This document shows positions 7,904 through 17,867 of a DNA stretch of 50,143 nt, piece by piece. The notes under the pieces were generated by a model. It was not told the origin of the DNA. It saw only the letters and a list, made by a program, of their open reading frames with translations, and did not search any database. Made by a program: the position numbers and the translations under genes. This DNA is from Chara braunii (taxonomy: Eukaryota > Streptophyta > Charophyceae > Charales > Characeae), in NCBI GenBank assembly GCA_003427395.1, contig BFEA01000266.1:265243-315385 (forward strand). Direction: 5' to 3'. Within the stretch, counting starts at the first letter, position 1; each line of letters opens with the position of its first letter.

Positions 7904-8353
7904 CTACCTCACTTTCCGACAGCTCTCAGGGCGACCCCCGTTCCCCGATGGGTGGCAGTCGTTCCCACTCTCCCTCTTTACCACCACTACGCCACCCGCC
8001 TTCTGCTCACCATCTTTCCGCACTCTGCTACTCGCTACCTTGTCACTTCTTTCCCCCTCCACGTCCTTCTTTTTAGCGTGGATTGGCAGGAGTATGATCG
8101 TATAGAATTCTATTGCGTCATCGCGGGCACGATCCCCGCATGCGAAGAATATGACAATTTTCGTGCTGCCGCCTCTCTCCCCCATCAACGTCGGCACCCT
8201 CATTTTCCTCGCATCCATCGCTCCATTCATTACGTCCTACTCCCTTCCAGTGATGAGAAAATTTACCGCTTTTTGCCTCCTCTACCCCAAGTCTATCCAC
8301 CACCTCCCCCACCAGTAATTAGATTGCATTTCCCCGACAACATTTTGGATTGA
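7854..8353 (+). pseudogene. Gypsy extra ORF4, copy 1 (frameshifted)
   Basis: Unrecognised protein. The ATG at 7854 lies inside ORF3, as in copy 2 (21114). The N-terminus (HGLHPQSLSSRPHDYLTFRQ) aligns with copy 2 (LRPRSLSRRPLDHLTLRQ). An indel near 7950-7960 moves the reading to the frame carrying FYCVIAGTIPACEEYDNFR, matching VYCMITGIIPACENHDHFR in copy 2. The C-terminus is longer than in copy 2 and proline-rich. No signal peptide is evident. Function unknown. Confidence 0.68.
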
Positions 8354-9660
8354 ACATACGTATGACACGTCGGATGACTTCCACACTCAGATCCTACGGT
8401 AAGTGGCACATGTGAGTTCCACGTCGATCATTGGGTTAATGGATCGACGCACAAAGTGTGTGAGCAAGCGGGAGCTTGCTCAAGATTGGAACATATGTGA
8501 CGAACCATTTTCTGAATTGCGCGACTTTCTGCGCGAAGCTGCAATGAGACGGGTCGGATGAGTGAGTTGCGGGAAGATGGGTTGGTCGGGCTGATTGCGT
8601 GGATGCCCTCGTTTCTTTTTGTTTTCCGTGGAAATGTGTCGGGTCGGTGTCGGGAAAGTCCCGCGCTGACGAATCAATGGGTAACCGCGCCTTAGCGAGC
8701 ACGATGGACAACGGTTGTCATGGCTTCTTTTTTATTTTGCTGTGAGTACAAGGAATTTGGCGCGATCATCGCACGGGAATATCGTTTTTGAATTTTTAAC
8801 TGATGTCAAGCCCCCACGGACTCGCGGAATTGTTTTTGGGCTCTTCGGAATTTCCTTCTTGCAATTAGGACTTAGGCTAGGAATTTAGGTCCTCTGAATT
8901 TTGTTGAGCCGTGCTTCTCACTCACGCACATCTAGCAGCACTAGGAACTGGACTCTGACTGGATCGCGCCCTTAGTCTTGTGCAACTATCGTTTTTGGCG
9001 GGCGCGATTGTAACTGTATCTTTCTTCTTTCTTGGTTTCCTCGTGTTTGCCCGCCTTCTCCTTCTTCCTCGCCTTGCATACTCTGTTCTAATTGGCCTAA
9101 GCGCCTGCATGACCGGATCGATGCGTGGAGTGTGGCTACGACCCCCACGCCGCCGCCTGGCCATGCAGACGTAGGCACTTCCTCTCTTCTCCTCCTGACC
9201 ACTTGGGCTTAATCACGTACCTTTCACGCGGGCATGCATGCTATAAATTTTGCAAGCGCGATTAGTTTGCTCTCTAAGAACCTTGGAGTTAGCGCAATCA
9301 GTGAGGGTCGGCTAACGAGTCAGCTTGAGAGGTGAGTCGACGAGAGAGTTGGGCGATCCGACGAGCTGGTGTCGGGTATGCGGGGTTGACGTGCGGGGTC
9401 GCGACGGACTGCGGCGCACGGGCGAACCTGGCTTGCATGCTCGAACCAAGCGGGGTGACAACTCTGAGTTGGTGCGAGGCGACGGACTGCCTGCATCGAG
9501 AGTGGAGGGAGAGAGAGAGAGAGAGCAGCTGTGAGTGTGGGATGAGGTTCTTTCCTTTGTTTATCTGTATAATTTTGGCTTGTAATACGACCGATTTTGT
9601 TGCGGCCTTTTTGGACTTCTCTTTGTAAATCGTCTCAGATTTTCCTTGTCGTTTTTACTT
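8354..9660 (+). mobile_element. 3' terminal region (putative LTR) of Gypsy copy 1
   Basis: Non-coding, but conserved along most of its length with 21560-23150 downstream of copy 2. Shared landmarks: GGATGAC-TCCACACTC near the start, GGGAGCTTGCTCAAGATTGG, CATATGTGACGAACC, CGATGCGTGGAG, the TATA box and a block ending CTGAGGGTCGG / GAGGTGAGT. A TATA box inside the 3' region is what an LTR (U3-R-U5) predicts. A plausible start is the TG near 8363. No polypurine tract is clear, and there is no matching 5' LTR in the window, so the limits are provisional. Confidence 0.6.
9242..9247 (+). promoter_or_regulatory. TATA box in the putative LTR, copy 1
   Basis: GCTATAAATTT, conserved in position and sequence with 22692-22697 in copy 2. 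Transcription would start about 30 bp downstream, near 9275. Confidence 0.6.
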
Positions 9661-9989
9661 CGTATGTATGCATGAAATGCATGTGAATTCCTTTTTATTA
9701 GTGATCTTTTCGGATTTCCAATCTTGTTTTGCGATGCCTGTTTCGTCCCCGTCTACTATCCATTTGCGTGAGCTATACACTCAGATCAGATTGAAAGTAC
9801 TCATTTTGGATGTTTGGGTTTAATCGTTTATTTTCGATCACCAAGAGTGTTGCGCGAAGTTGATTGTCCTTTCCCCTTTTCTCTCTTTTTCGTCACATGT
9901 ACGCTCAGGTTTGCGGGAGCACGAGAACGAAGTCTTGGTCGGGGCAGGGGAATTGGAAATGGGCAAGGGGCAGGCGAGCCCAGTCAGGC
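9661..9989. other. Intergenic sequence, no gene seen
   Basis: T-rich sequence between the putative LTR and the opposing chromovirus fragment. It may include the end of one or the terminal region of the other. No motif stands out. Confidence 0.4.
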
Positions 9990-9995
9990 CGTGTC

Positions 9996-11640
9996 TCAAA
10001 CTGTTCTATACATATTTTGAAATGGGATGTTGGGCCCGGTTCCCAGCATGTGTTGCTCCCCACGAATAGATTGGAGCATTGTTTCCTCAACAATCTCCTC
10101 AGCCGGAGGAGGACGAAGAGGGTCAATCGGCTGAGTAGGAGCTGATGTCTCAGCACGACGAGCACTATCATCTGCATGCACCAACATTCGAACGTGCCCC
10201 AAGTGCTCGAGGAGCTCCGAAGTAGCCTCCTCATCAAGATAGTCCTTCCAATGCACAAGGTGTTCATGCGTAAAGGGCTATTGTTGATAACTCGGCGAGA
10301 TAGGATGTCAGAAACGATAAACTCCTCGTGACTATCCACTATGATGGGTGAAGGGCTCTCATAATGGCGTCAGGCGAAGCGCTCGGACGGTCTGCGATAA
10401 GGATGCATCAAGGAGACGTGGTATACATCGTGTACATGAGCCTGTCAAATGTAATCAGGTAGCTTTACATAAAATTTAACCAGACTAGTGACAATATCAT
10501 AACTGACGGCCTGAAGGATGTGGCATGGACCGAAGAAGCGACGCCTGAACTTGCGAAGCGTATCCGCTTCGAGCTGCAGGTGGTGTGCGTCGACGAGCAC
10601 ATGGTCACCACTTTGAATGGATGATTCATTCGTGATCGGTTCGCTTGTGCGGCCGTGTGAGTCAAGGAGTTGACTTGACTCTTGCGTGAGTGTCTCATAA
10701 TCGCTGCCATATGGGCAATCCAGTTGTCAAACGCAGAACAACAAACATTCCGGCATCGCGACGGTCGTAGGAAATTCGCGGGTATGCAAGGCAGCAAGGG
10801 TGGTAGCCGAGGTCGCAATAGAATGACGACATCCCCATGGTTGGTGAAACGATGTGGTTATACTCAATCTTCGCATGGGCTAAGTGTAAGTCTCACCGCC
10901 GGTCCTCCTTAATAAACATTCGGAGGATATTACCGAGAGTTTTATTGGTGACCTCAGTCTGACCATCCTTCTGAAGGTGGTAACTTAAAGACGACGAGAA
11001 GCAGAGTTGGGATCCGTACACCTCATGTAGGCGTTTCCAGAATATGTTGGTAAAGCACATGTCACGGTCGGAGATGATGCTCTGAGGTAAGTCGTGATCT
11101 CTCACACCTTGGTCGAAGATGTTATCGACGACCTCACGAGCGTCAATGCGATAGCGGAACGGAATAAAACGTGCACGCTTCATGAAGCAATCGACGACGA
11201 TCAAGATAGCATCATGACCACGCTAAGTTGGAGGGCAGAGGGGGCCAACAAAATCCATCGAGATGGATTGCCGACGACCCTCAAGTATGGGTAGACGTTG
11301 AAGTAACTCATACGGAAGGTGGTTTGCATTATTCACCTCCACTCCTGGACGTAGGCTTTGATGAAGTTCTTGGACTTCGGTGAGACGTAAAGGTGGCAAA
11401 CACGGATCAACGTCTTATGGAGGCCCATATGGCCGGCAGTTGCCTGGTCATGGAACTTTTCTACGACCTGAACGCGGAGATATCCATTGGAGGGAACACA
11501 TATACTTGGTTAGAGCTAACCAAATCTATCATTCCAGTACACTAGACCGTTCTCACCGAAGGAGTATGAAGGAACAGTTTTGCCACTACTTCGTGTCGCA
11601 AGGATGTCGTGATAATCCGAACAGTGGCGGTACTAAGTGC
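9996..11640 (-). pseudogene. Decayed Ty3/Gypsy chromovirus: HHCC, integrase, chromodomain
   Basis: 3' half of a chromovirus pol on the minus strand. From high to low coordinates: zinc-binding remnant (FHDQATAGHMGLHKTL, ~11390-11480); integrase core 11204-10893 with IVVDCF, ISDRDMCFTNIFW and HLQKDGQTEVTN (DDE pattern); a GPY-like part with FRRRFFGPCHILQ and VYHVSLMHPYR (~10560-10400); and a chromodomain across 10335-10180 (EFIVSDILSRRV, frameshift, VHWKDYLDEEATSELLEHL). The chromodomain would steer integration to modified histones. Several frameshifts and stops make it non-functional. No RT is found upstream. The family differs from copies 1 and 2, which lack a chromodomain. Confidence 0.88.
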
Positions 11641-11850
11641 GATATGCATCGACCACCAACTGATCAACGATGGTGACCGAGATGGCAGCAAGGTGGAAAA
11701 TGTTGTCTCGCGTGGTCACACAACAAGAGGCCCAAATCCTTGAACTTAGTTTTTGTTTCAAAAAAAATTATTTAAAATTTCCTTTCAGAAACTCTCAAAC
11801 TGAAAAATAAAAAATTGCTACCACCTCCAGAGGTGTTAACAAAATGCCCC
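11641..11850. other. Spacer between chromovirus and SINE
   Basis: No coding potential. An A/T-rich stretch lies near 11755-11810. Confidence 0.5.
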
Positions 11851-11854
11851 TATT

Positions 11855-12240
11855 CAGTGGCCTAGCTCGGTTAGTAAGGCACGCAACGGGCATTCAGGAG
11901 GTCTTGGGTTCAATCCCCATCAGCCTCATGTACCTTCTTGAGCAAGCTTAGTGCCCGCCACCTAGAGATATGTCGTTGGTTCCCCCGAGTTGCATTGAGC
12001 AGAGATTGTTGATGCTCATAGGGGGAGGGGACCGGAGGGGAGTCACAGTGACTGGCCCATCGAAGAAGCTCGGTCCTAATGCTACCGGCTGGCCCCTGAC
12101 CGCTATTGCTCACCTGCTGTTGCAGGTATCACACTTGTTGGTGGGTGCAGCTCCCGCATGTTCCCTCGTTGGAGGCTTGAGCAAGAATGTGGTTGCTACG
12201 GGGTTCTGCATAATACTATAATGACAATAAATAAAGGCTT
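11855..12240 (+). mobile_element. tRNA-derived SINE, ~385 bp
   Basis: The head resembles a tRNA gene. Box A-like TAGCTCGGTTAG is at 11863-11874 and box B GGTTCAATCCC at 11907-11917, spaced as in tRNA genes, followed by CATCAGCCTCA. The acceptor stem does not pair properly, so this is a SINE promoter rather than a functional tRNA. A tRNA-unrelated body follows, ending in an A/T-rich tail (ACAATAAATAAA, 12224-12236). It would be transcribed by RNA polymerase III and mobilised by a LINE. No target duplication is certain. Confidence 0.72.
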
Positions 12241-12403
12241 GAAAGCTCATCCTGTCCAGATTCGACAGGTAATGGAATTGGTTGAGCTCAAATGAATTAG
12301 CCTCATTAAACAAAACAAGTTGGTGGGACCTAGCCCCCTGCCATATGGTCATCCTGAATGCTCCTCCCCACGGCCCGCCAGATCGCTTACATTTGATAGC
12401 CCA

Positions 12404-12498
12404 GGGCAAGGTCCCACTTGCATGGATTAGGAGATTTCGGTCGTTGATCTTCTTTATAGACGGTCAATATCTTAATATGTGCAAGTGGGACCTAGCCC
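12404..12498. mobile_element. MITE, 95 bp, relative of 319-411
   Basis: GGGCAAGGTCCCACTTGC at the left and GCAAGTGGGACCTAGCCC at the right form an 18-bp TIR with one mismatch. The interior TTTCGGTCGTTGATCTTC parallels TTTCGGACCGTTGATCTTC of the 319-411 element. A second right-end-like string (GGTGGGACCTAGCCCCCTGC) at 12321-12341 suggests an adjacent partial copy. Confidence 0.7.
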
Positions 12499-12573
12499 CC
12501 TGCTACGTTTGTCACTTTCCTTGCCTCGTGCTACTGGCCCAACCAACAAATTTTAACTACTTTGCCACAAAAC

Positions 12574-12755
12574 GCCCTAGTGTGAGTAGGCCCTTAGTAG
12601 AGAAAGTCCTAGTGTGAGTAGCAGCTGGGTGCAGGCGGACACAATCACGTCTAGAGCTTAGTAGAGAAAGTCCTAGTCTGAATGGCACCTAGATGTACCT
12701 GACCACAATCACGTTTAGAGGTAAGCAGAGAAAGTCCTAGTGTGAGTAGGCCCTG
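12574..12755. repeat. Tandem repeat, three units of ~60-75 bp
   Basis: AGAGAAAGTCCTAGTGTGAG recurs with neighbouring CACAATCACGT-TAGAG. No ORF. Confidence 0.7.
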
Positions 12756-12789
12756 AAGCACTAGCGATCACTGAGCACATGGGGGAATC

Positions 12790-13078
12790 GCTGAACCACT
12801 AATCTGACCCACTAAATGCCAAAACACCATGATCATCATCATTGTCACACAGTGTGAAGGAGGAGCTACGAAAAGGGAAAGGAAGAGTGTTCCGGATAGG
12901 TGCTCGACGACATCTCTTATTTTTCCCTCGTTCCCCCCGCCTTTCATTTGTCCTCCTTCCTCGTCATCAGTGAATGATTGGAACATGGCGCTTCTTCTGA
13001 ATGTGAAAGCGTCATGTCGCCGCTCACAATGTGGGATGATGATGATGTTGATGTCCAGACTGGGTGGTTCGATAATAG
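12790..13078. mobile_element. Possible MITE, ~290 bp (GAACCAC ends)
   Basis: GAACCACTAATCTGACCCAC, then ATCATCATCATTG and CACAGTGTGA at the left, are loosely inverted at the right as TCACAATGTGGGATGATGATG and then GGTGGTTC. Divergent arms, so tentative. Confidence 0.4.
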
Positions 13079-13182
13079 GATTTGAATATTGACATTTCAC
13101 TTTGTCGTCGTGCTTTCCTCGCTACATCTGGCAAAGGTCGGCCCTTGGGTCTGGTGTGCAGCATTTAGGTATGCGACTGTGT

Positions 13183-13196
13183 GTGTGTGTGTGCGC

Positions 13197-13264
<68 letters not shown>

Positions 13265-13343
13265 NNNNNNNNNNNNNNNNNNNNNNNNNNNNNNNNNNNN
13301 NNNNNNNNNNNNNNNNNNNNNNNNNNNNNNNNNNNNNNNNNNN

Positions 13344-13378
<35 letters not shown>
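13183..13378. repeat. (GT)n microsatellite with a 79-N assembly gap
   Basis: GT runs on both sides of the N block at 13265-13343. The gap is most simply unresolved repeat length. All ORFs crossing it are artefacts. Confidence 0.95.
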
Positions 13379-13379
<1 letters not shown>

Positions 13380-13474
13380 AATCGAACGGTGCACACCATA
13401 CATATAATTAAACAAATAACTATTCAACCATTCGATCAAAAAAACAGTACTTATATGCAACGAATCAAACTAAC

Positions 13475-13605
13475 AAACAAACAATCGATCAATCAATATG
13501 TCAATCAATAAATCAATCAGTATTTGAATGAAGATATGACTCCATGATTCAGTCATTCAATCAATTCATCATTCAATAGTTCAATCAATCAATCAGTCAA
13601 TCATT
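13475..13605. repeat. Degenerate (TCAA)n repeat
   Basis: TCAATCAATCA-type tetranucleotides interrupted by substitutions. Confidence 0.7.
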
Positions 13606-13717
13606 CAAGGTTGACAAACTGTCAATCGAACAGTAGAATATGTGGAAGTGTGACATTCAGGCAGGCCGATATATTGCAATACATAAAACGTTATTCACAT
13701 TGAATTGGATAAAAACG

Positions 13718-13745
13718 GAAAAAAAAAAAAAAAAAAAAAAAAAAA
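13718..13745. repeat. Poly-A run
   Basis: About 27 A. It could be a retroposon tail, but no body is recognised. Confidence 0.8.
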
Positions 13746-13749
13746 CGAA

Positions 13750-14330
13750 AGCAATCCTACTAGTAGTCTGTCGGTGACCGTCGATGTCAATCGTTTCAGT
13801 ACGTATAAACACGACAGATTACGTTGTCGAGCGCATCGGCCCTCGTGTGAAAACGAGGGCCCTCCTGGCCATGTCACGCAGGAGTTTATCTAAAAACATC
13901 TTCAAGATACAACTCGGAAACGACGCATAACATTCTGCGAACCACCGAGACGGACGCGGTTGCATCGCTCCTTCGTTGCTCTAGCCGGGTGCGCCAGCTA
14001 TACATCCCACGTCCCCTACGATAGGATAGGTTTTCGCAAGGCATAAGCTTGCATCCCTAAGGAGTTGTCACCAATCTTAGGGGCATATCCCTACCGGGCT
14101 ACTGACCCACGTTCGAAAGTTTTTAGACGCAATTGCAGAGGTAGGTCGGCCGCAGGCGTTTGCTCGTCTCGCTGCAGTATAGGATTCGCTTGGTTAATGC
14201 CAAGTGGACCCAACGCCGTCCGTCCCCCAAGGCGCTGATCTCCTAGGTACGAAGCGGGCGTCGGTCGACTAGGACTGTCTCAACCCAGCGTGAAACCCTT
14301 CATTAATCCTAGTCCCTTAAACATAAAGTC
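13750..14330. other. Unexplained GC-rich block with short hairpins
   Basis: No convincing ORF on either strand. A perfect 8-bp stem GGCCCTCG / CGAGGGCC with an 8-nt loop sits at 13838-13861. Short inverted pieces such as GGCATAAGCTTGC and CTTGGTTAATGCCAAG follow. The composition contrasts with the AT-rich flanks. Could be an LTR fragment, an organelle-derived piece or a structured RNA; the sequence alone does not decide. Confidence 0.4.
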
Positions 14331-15300
14331 AAACGAAAGTTACGACAACCATACATATAATTATATCAAAAGGAATCGACCATAGCCGACACGAATAAAT
14401 ATTCCCAATATGAAAAGATAACTGAAAAAAAATACAAATCATCATCTCATACATCCAATAGCACAAGAAACTGTTCGGCCGCCTCATGTCGAATACCACA
14501 AAACAATCGAAACAACTGCCCACGAAAAGTTGGCTAATCGAAAATAACATTGATGTTGCCAACATGGTAGTTGGACAACCTCAGTTTTGACTTGATGAGA
14601 CGCGTTGCCAAAGTCATTCATTTCATCCTATCACCGATCTAAGATTCGATGCACATACCTGTCTTCGTCCATTTCCAATCTTTTTGGTTGACAAACCGCT
14701 TGCGCATGATTCTTCATCAGGGGCATTGCTTGACGTGAAGCATGCCTCTTCTTCTAAGAAGTGGTCTGGGGTACTCCTCCTCCTCGTCCGAACACAAGAC
14801 TCGGATCTCAGAAGTCGGGCCGTCCTCACCGAATCGGCAAGTACCCCCCGGCTCCTTAAGCAACGAACCCCCGCCACAGATGCTTCCTAGAGATAGTGGA
14901 TGTGTCCACTGCAAGTAGCTTTCATATATTTTTTTATTTCTCCTAAGTACCGGGGTAACTTAGACGGAAAAAAATCAGAAGAGATAAAGAAAATGAGAAT
15001 CATTTAGACAGGTACAGGCAGATAAGGTCGTTCGGGATAAAATATGTCAATCCTTGGAAAAAAGTTAAATCCGTTTGACCTTATCTGCTTTATTTCATTA
15101 TAATCCATTATACGACACACGTTGAATAATATTTTTCCAAAACAACAAGTTTTTTTGGACAAGCAGGCAGGTGAAAGGTAGAAAGAAGACAATTCATTCT
15201 TTTATCTCAAATAGCCATAGTCAATCTCCTTTGTAAGCATCTCTCTACCTACCTGCACAAACCGCAAAGGAAACACGTTCAAAAGAAAATAATACAATCG
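14331..15300. other. Non-coding interval upstream of Gypsy copy 2 pol
   Basis: Mixed AT-rich sequence. No gag-like ORF, no CCHC knuckle and no LTR matching the 3' region of copy 2 is seen, so gag and the 5' LTR of copy 2 are missing or beyond recognition. Confidence 0.4.
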
Positions 15301-15310
15301 CACGGCATAA

Positions 15311-16076
15311 ATGAATACGAAACACATCGATGTGCGGATATGGGACGAATCATACGAGTTGCACGAACCTCGATACGTACATGACGAAATCGACCACCTA
15401 CTAATTGCAAACATCCTGAAAGAATACAAAGGAGCGATTAGTGTGACAGACACAGACATTGCGCTATCGTTAGTCATACAACATGAAATCCAGACGTGAA
15501 ACCATTCCCCAATTCATTGCAAACCTTACATGTATTCCCTGGTAGAGCGGAAAAAAACCCTCGAACAGATTCGAGAATTCGAAGCAAGCGGTTGGATTGA
15601 ACCCGCCACCGGACCATGGTCTTTCCCGGTAGTATTAGTGTCGAAAAAGAACGGATCGATCCGCATATCATGCATTGATTATCGTAAGCTGAATGATATC
15701 ACGATAAAAAATGTGTACCCCCTCCCCCGGATTGATGATTTGTTGGATGCGATTGGGTGTGCTAACTATTTCAGTAAGTTTGATATGCGACAGTAAGTTT
15801 GATATGCGACATGGGTTCCATCACATTCTGGTTAAGGAGGAAGATCGGCCAAAGACTGCCTTCGTACTGTTTGAAGGCACGTGGCAGTAGGTTCGATGTC
15901 CGATGGGGATCTGCAACGCGCCGGCCACGTTTCAACGGGCCATGAACGTCACGTTTCAGAACTTCGTCAACAAAAAACGATTAACGCAGGGGATGATCAA
16001 CTTTTGCGTCATCGTGTACATGGACGACATCCTGGTTTATTCGGAGACCTATCACGGCCATGCGCTACATATCGAG
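15311..16076 (+). pseudogene. Ty3/Gypsy reverse transcriptase (copy 2), broken
   Basis: Reverse transcriptase copies element RNA into DNA. Motifs in order: HEIQT before an in-frame TGA (~15497); [80 protein letters not shown]; and the catalytic CVIVYMDDILVYSE (about 16009-16049). A 19-bp tandem duplication at 15775-15812 and a TAG near 15888 break the frame. Sequence between HALHIE and the next YLGYVV-like motif is deleted. Clearly pseudogenic. Confidence 0.9.
15775..15812. repeat. 19-bp tandem duplication inside RT
   Basis: AGTAAGTTTGATATGCGAC occurs twice consecutively and disrupts the RT frame. Similar in size to the duplication at 5301-5340. Confidence 0.8.
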
Positions 16077-16084
16077 TGAACATT

Positions 16085-16790
16085 ACGGTCTTGGGCTACG
16101 TTGTGACACGTGGAGGATTGCGGTCTAACTCGAGAAAGGTCGCGGTGGTGAAAAAAAACCATGTTCCCATGTCGCTAACTAAGGCTCGAGCCTTCTTGGG
16201 GCTGGCATCGTACTATCGCCGTTTCATCAAGGGCTTTGCCGCGATTGCACGACCCTTGACGAACCTGGTACGGAAGGACCAGACCCTCGGTTGGGACGCG
16301 GAGTGCGAGCAGGCCTTCGCGACCCTCAAGGAAGCTTTAACAACGGCACCTATTTTGATCCGACCGGACCCCTCAAAGCAGTTCATTCTCATCACGGACT
16401 GGCAACCGGAGGCTATTTCTGCTATTTTAGCGCAAAAGGGGAACGATGGCTGTGAACATGTCATCGAGTATGAGTCGCGAACTGTACCAGACGAATGAAA
16501 GAACGATTCCACTCCACAAGGCGAATGCTACACGGTAGTGTGGGGAATCCAGCACTTCCATCCGTATCTGTACGGGCATAAGTTTCTCCTTGTCACCGAT
16601 CATGAGCCCCTGTTAGCGTTGAAGAGACTCTCTAATTACACGGGCATGATTGGCCAATGGGTGGTGCTCCTACAGGAGTACGACTTCGACATCATCCACC
16701 GAAAGACGGAGAGACACGGCAATGGGGACGGGCTGACACGTCTACATCAACCAGCTAAAGTGCCTAAGGCAGAGGAGATTGTCCCGTGGA
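16085..16790 (+). pseudogene. Gypsy connection/RNase H domain (copy 2)
   Basis: Starts at LGYVVTRGGL, then KARAFLGLASYYRRFIKGF and a RNase H domain that would degrade RNA in RNA:DNA hybrids. Visible acidic positions: ILITDWQPEAISAIL (Asp), GECYTVVWGIQHFHPYLYG (Glu, ~16520-16560) and VTDHEPLLAL (Asp). The domain ends at HGNGDGLTRL, matching the usual H-N-A-D-x-L-S-R end. A TGA near 16496-16498 interrupts the frame; the coding then resumes in the same frame. Confidence 0.88.
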
Positions 16791-16984
16791 AGGAACCGGA
16801 GTCGGTGAACGGACCCAAGTACGGACAAGTGGCCGTTCTCCCAGGTGGCAAGAGGCAGGCGGGTGGCAATGGGTGACGGAGGCAATCCTACAACCCCTCT
16901 CTCTCCCCTCTCCTCCTCATCTCTTCTCTCCCTGCCTGATAAATTTTGTTATTTTTGGGAAGCAATTTCTCGCGTATACTCAGT

Positions 16985-17306
16985 CTCTATGTGGCCTAAC
17001 AGAGAGGGATACGCGGAATGGGTCGATTGTCGACAGTGTGTTGCACGAGTCCACGGCTCGTGCATCTAATACCAAAATGACAATAAGCCCTGGTTGTGCC
17101 CCTTGTGTCGGGGGGTTAATAAGATCCCGACCGAGGCTCGCTTTTTAGACTCCATGTCAAAAGGGTTAGAAAAGTTTCAGAAGTTTAGAAGGGCCGAAGT
17201 ATGGACGGGTATCGCTTTGATAGCCACCCTAGTGGGTAACCCTCTCCAGGACTTCGCCAAGGAAGATCGGAGGAGGGGCAACAATAGAAAAAATTCCCAG
17301 AATTAA
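16985..17306 (+). pseudogene. PHD-like zinc finger region between RNase H and integrase (copy 2)
   Basis: In one frame: EWVDCRQCVARVHGSC, an in-frame TAA, then NDNKPWLCPLCRG. The Cys and His spacing CxxC, HxxC, WxCxxC is the second half of a PHD finger (a histone-tail reader). The first Cys pair is not clear in this frame; a CGL string lies in another frame just upstream, so a frameshift may have removed it. A basic tail (EDRRRGNNRKN) follows to the MITE insertion at 17279. Gypsy Pol does not usually carry a finger here. An unrelated zinc finger cannot be excluded. Confidence 0.5.
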
Positions 17307-17810
17307 GTAATCATTCTAGAGTAAAATTACATTCTAAATTTCAAATTTTAATTCCATCTTAAAAAATGTCATTCCAATTTTAAAATTTTTCGTCTTACTT
17401 GAAAACTTTTCTTCCAATAATGGGGTATCCCTTCTTATTTAAACTGCATGCTAGAGATGGAATGAAAGTCTGGATGAATCCATGAAATATTTTAATTGAA
17501 CTGTCTTTCTAATTAAGGATTTCCGGTCATAGTTAGGTTAATCCAATCTAAATTAGAAGATATTTGTTGTAGTAGAATAAAAGTCTAATTAAAACATTTT
17601 TCATAAACTCGTCCAGACTTTCATTCCATCTTGAACAAATAGATGTCGTTGGAAGAGAAAGCTCATATTTAAAAGAGAACTTATCAAATTAAATTGAAAA
17701 TTGTAATTTTAGAATTGGACGAACATTGGAATGATAATTTATAAATATGAAGGATTTTTTTTTATGGAATGTTTTTTCAACTTTCATTTCTCGTGGGAAT
17801 TTTTCTGTTG
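17279..17810 (+). mobile_element. Nested foldback element D, copy 1 (~532 bp)
   Basis: AT-rich, non-coding. Ends CAACAATAGAAAAAATTCCCA and GGGAATTTTTCTGTTG are inverted repeats. The interior also folds: GATGGAATGAAAGTCTGGAT (~17456) is inverted at CCAGACTTTCATTCCATC (~17613). It splits the Gypsy pol between the PHD-like region and the HHCC domain. The element at 18357-18851 is the same family in opposite orientation. Confidence 0.82.
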
Positions 17811-17867
17811 AATGAAAGGGCGCGGGACTACCACTGGAATGAGGGACGATTGGGAAAACAGAAAACG

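Noticed and set aside
8354-9660. Pairing of the two Gypsy 3' regions as 5' and 3' LTR of one element
   Set aside because: Both lie 3' of an integrase in the same orientation, are well diverged, and each follows its own ORF2-4 set; they belong to two insertions.
11857-11929. Functional tRNA gene
   Set aside because: A and B boxes are present but the acceptor stem does not pair, and a SINE-like body and tail follow.
13089-13511. ORFs across the (GT)n microsatellite
   Set aside because: Cys/Val or Thr/His repeats created by the dinucleotide and an N gap.
14270-14330. Large-subunit rRNA fragment (CTGTCTCAACCC similar to a conserved LSU string)
   Set aside because: Only a dozen bases match and the neighbouring conserved LSU sequence is absent.
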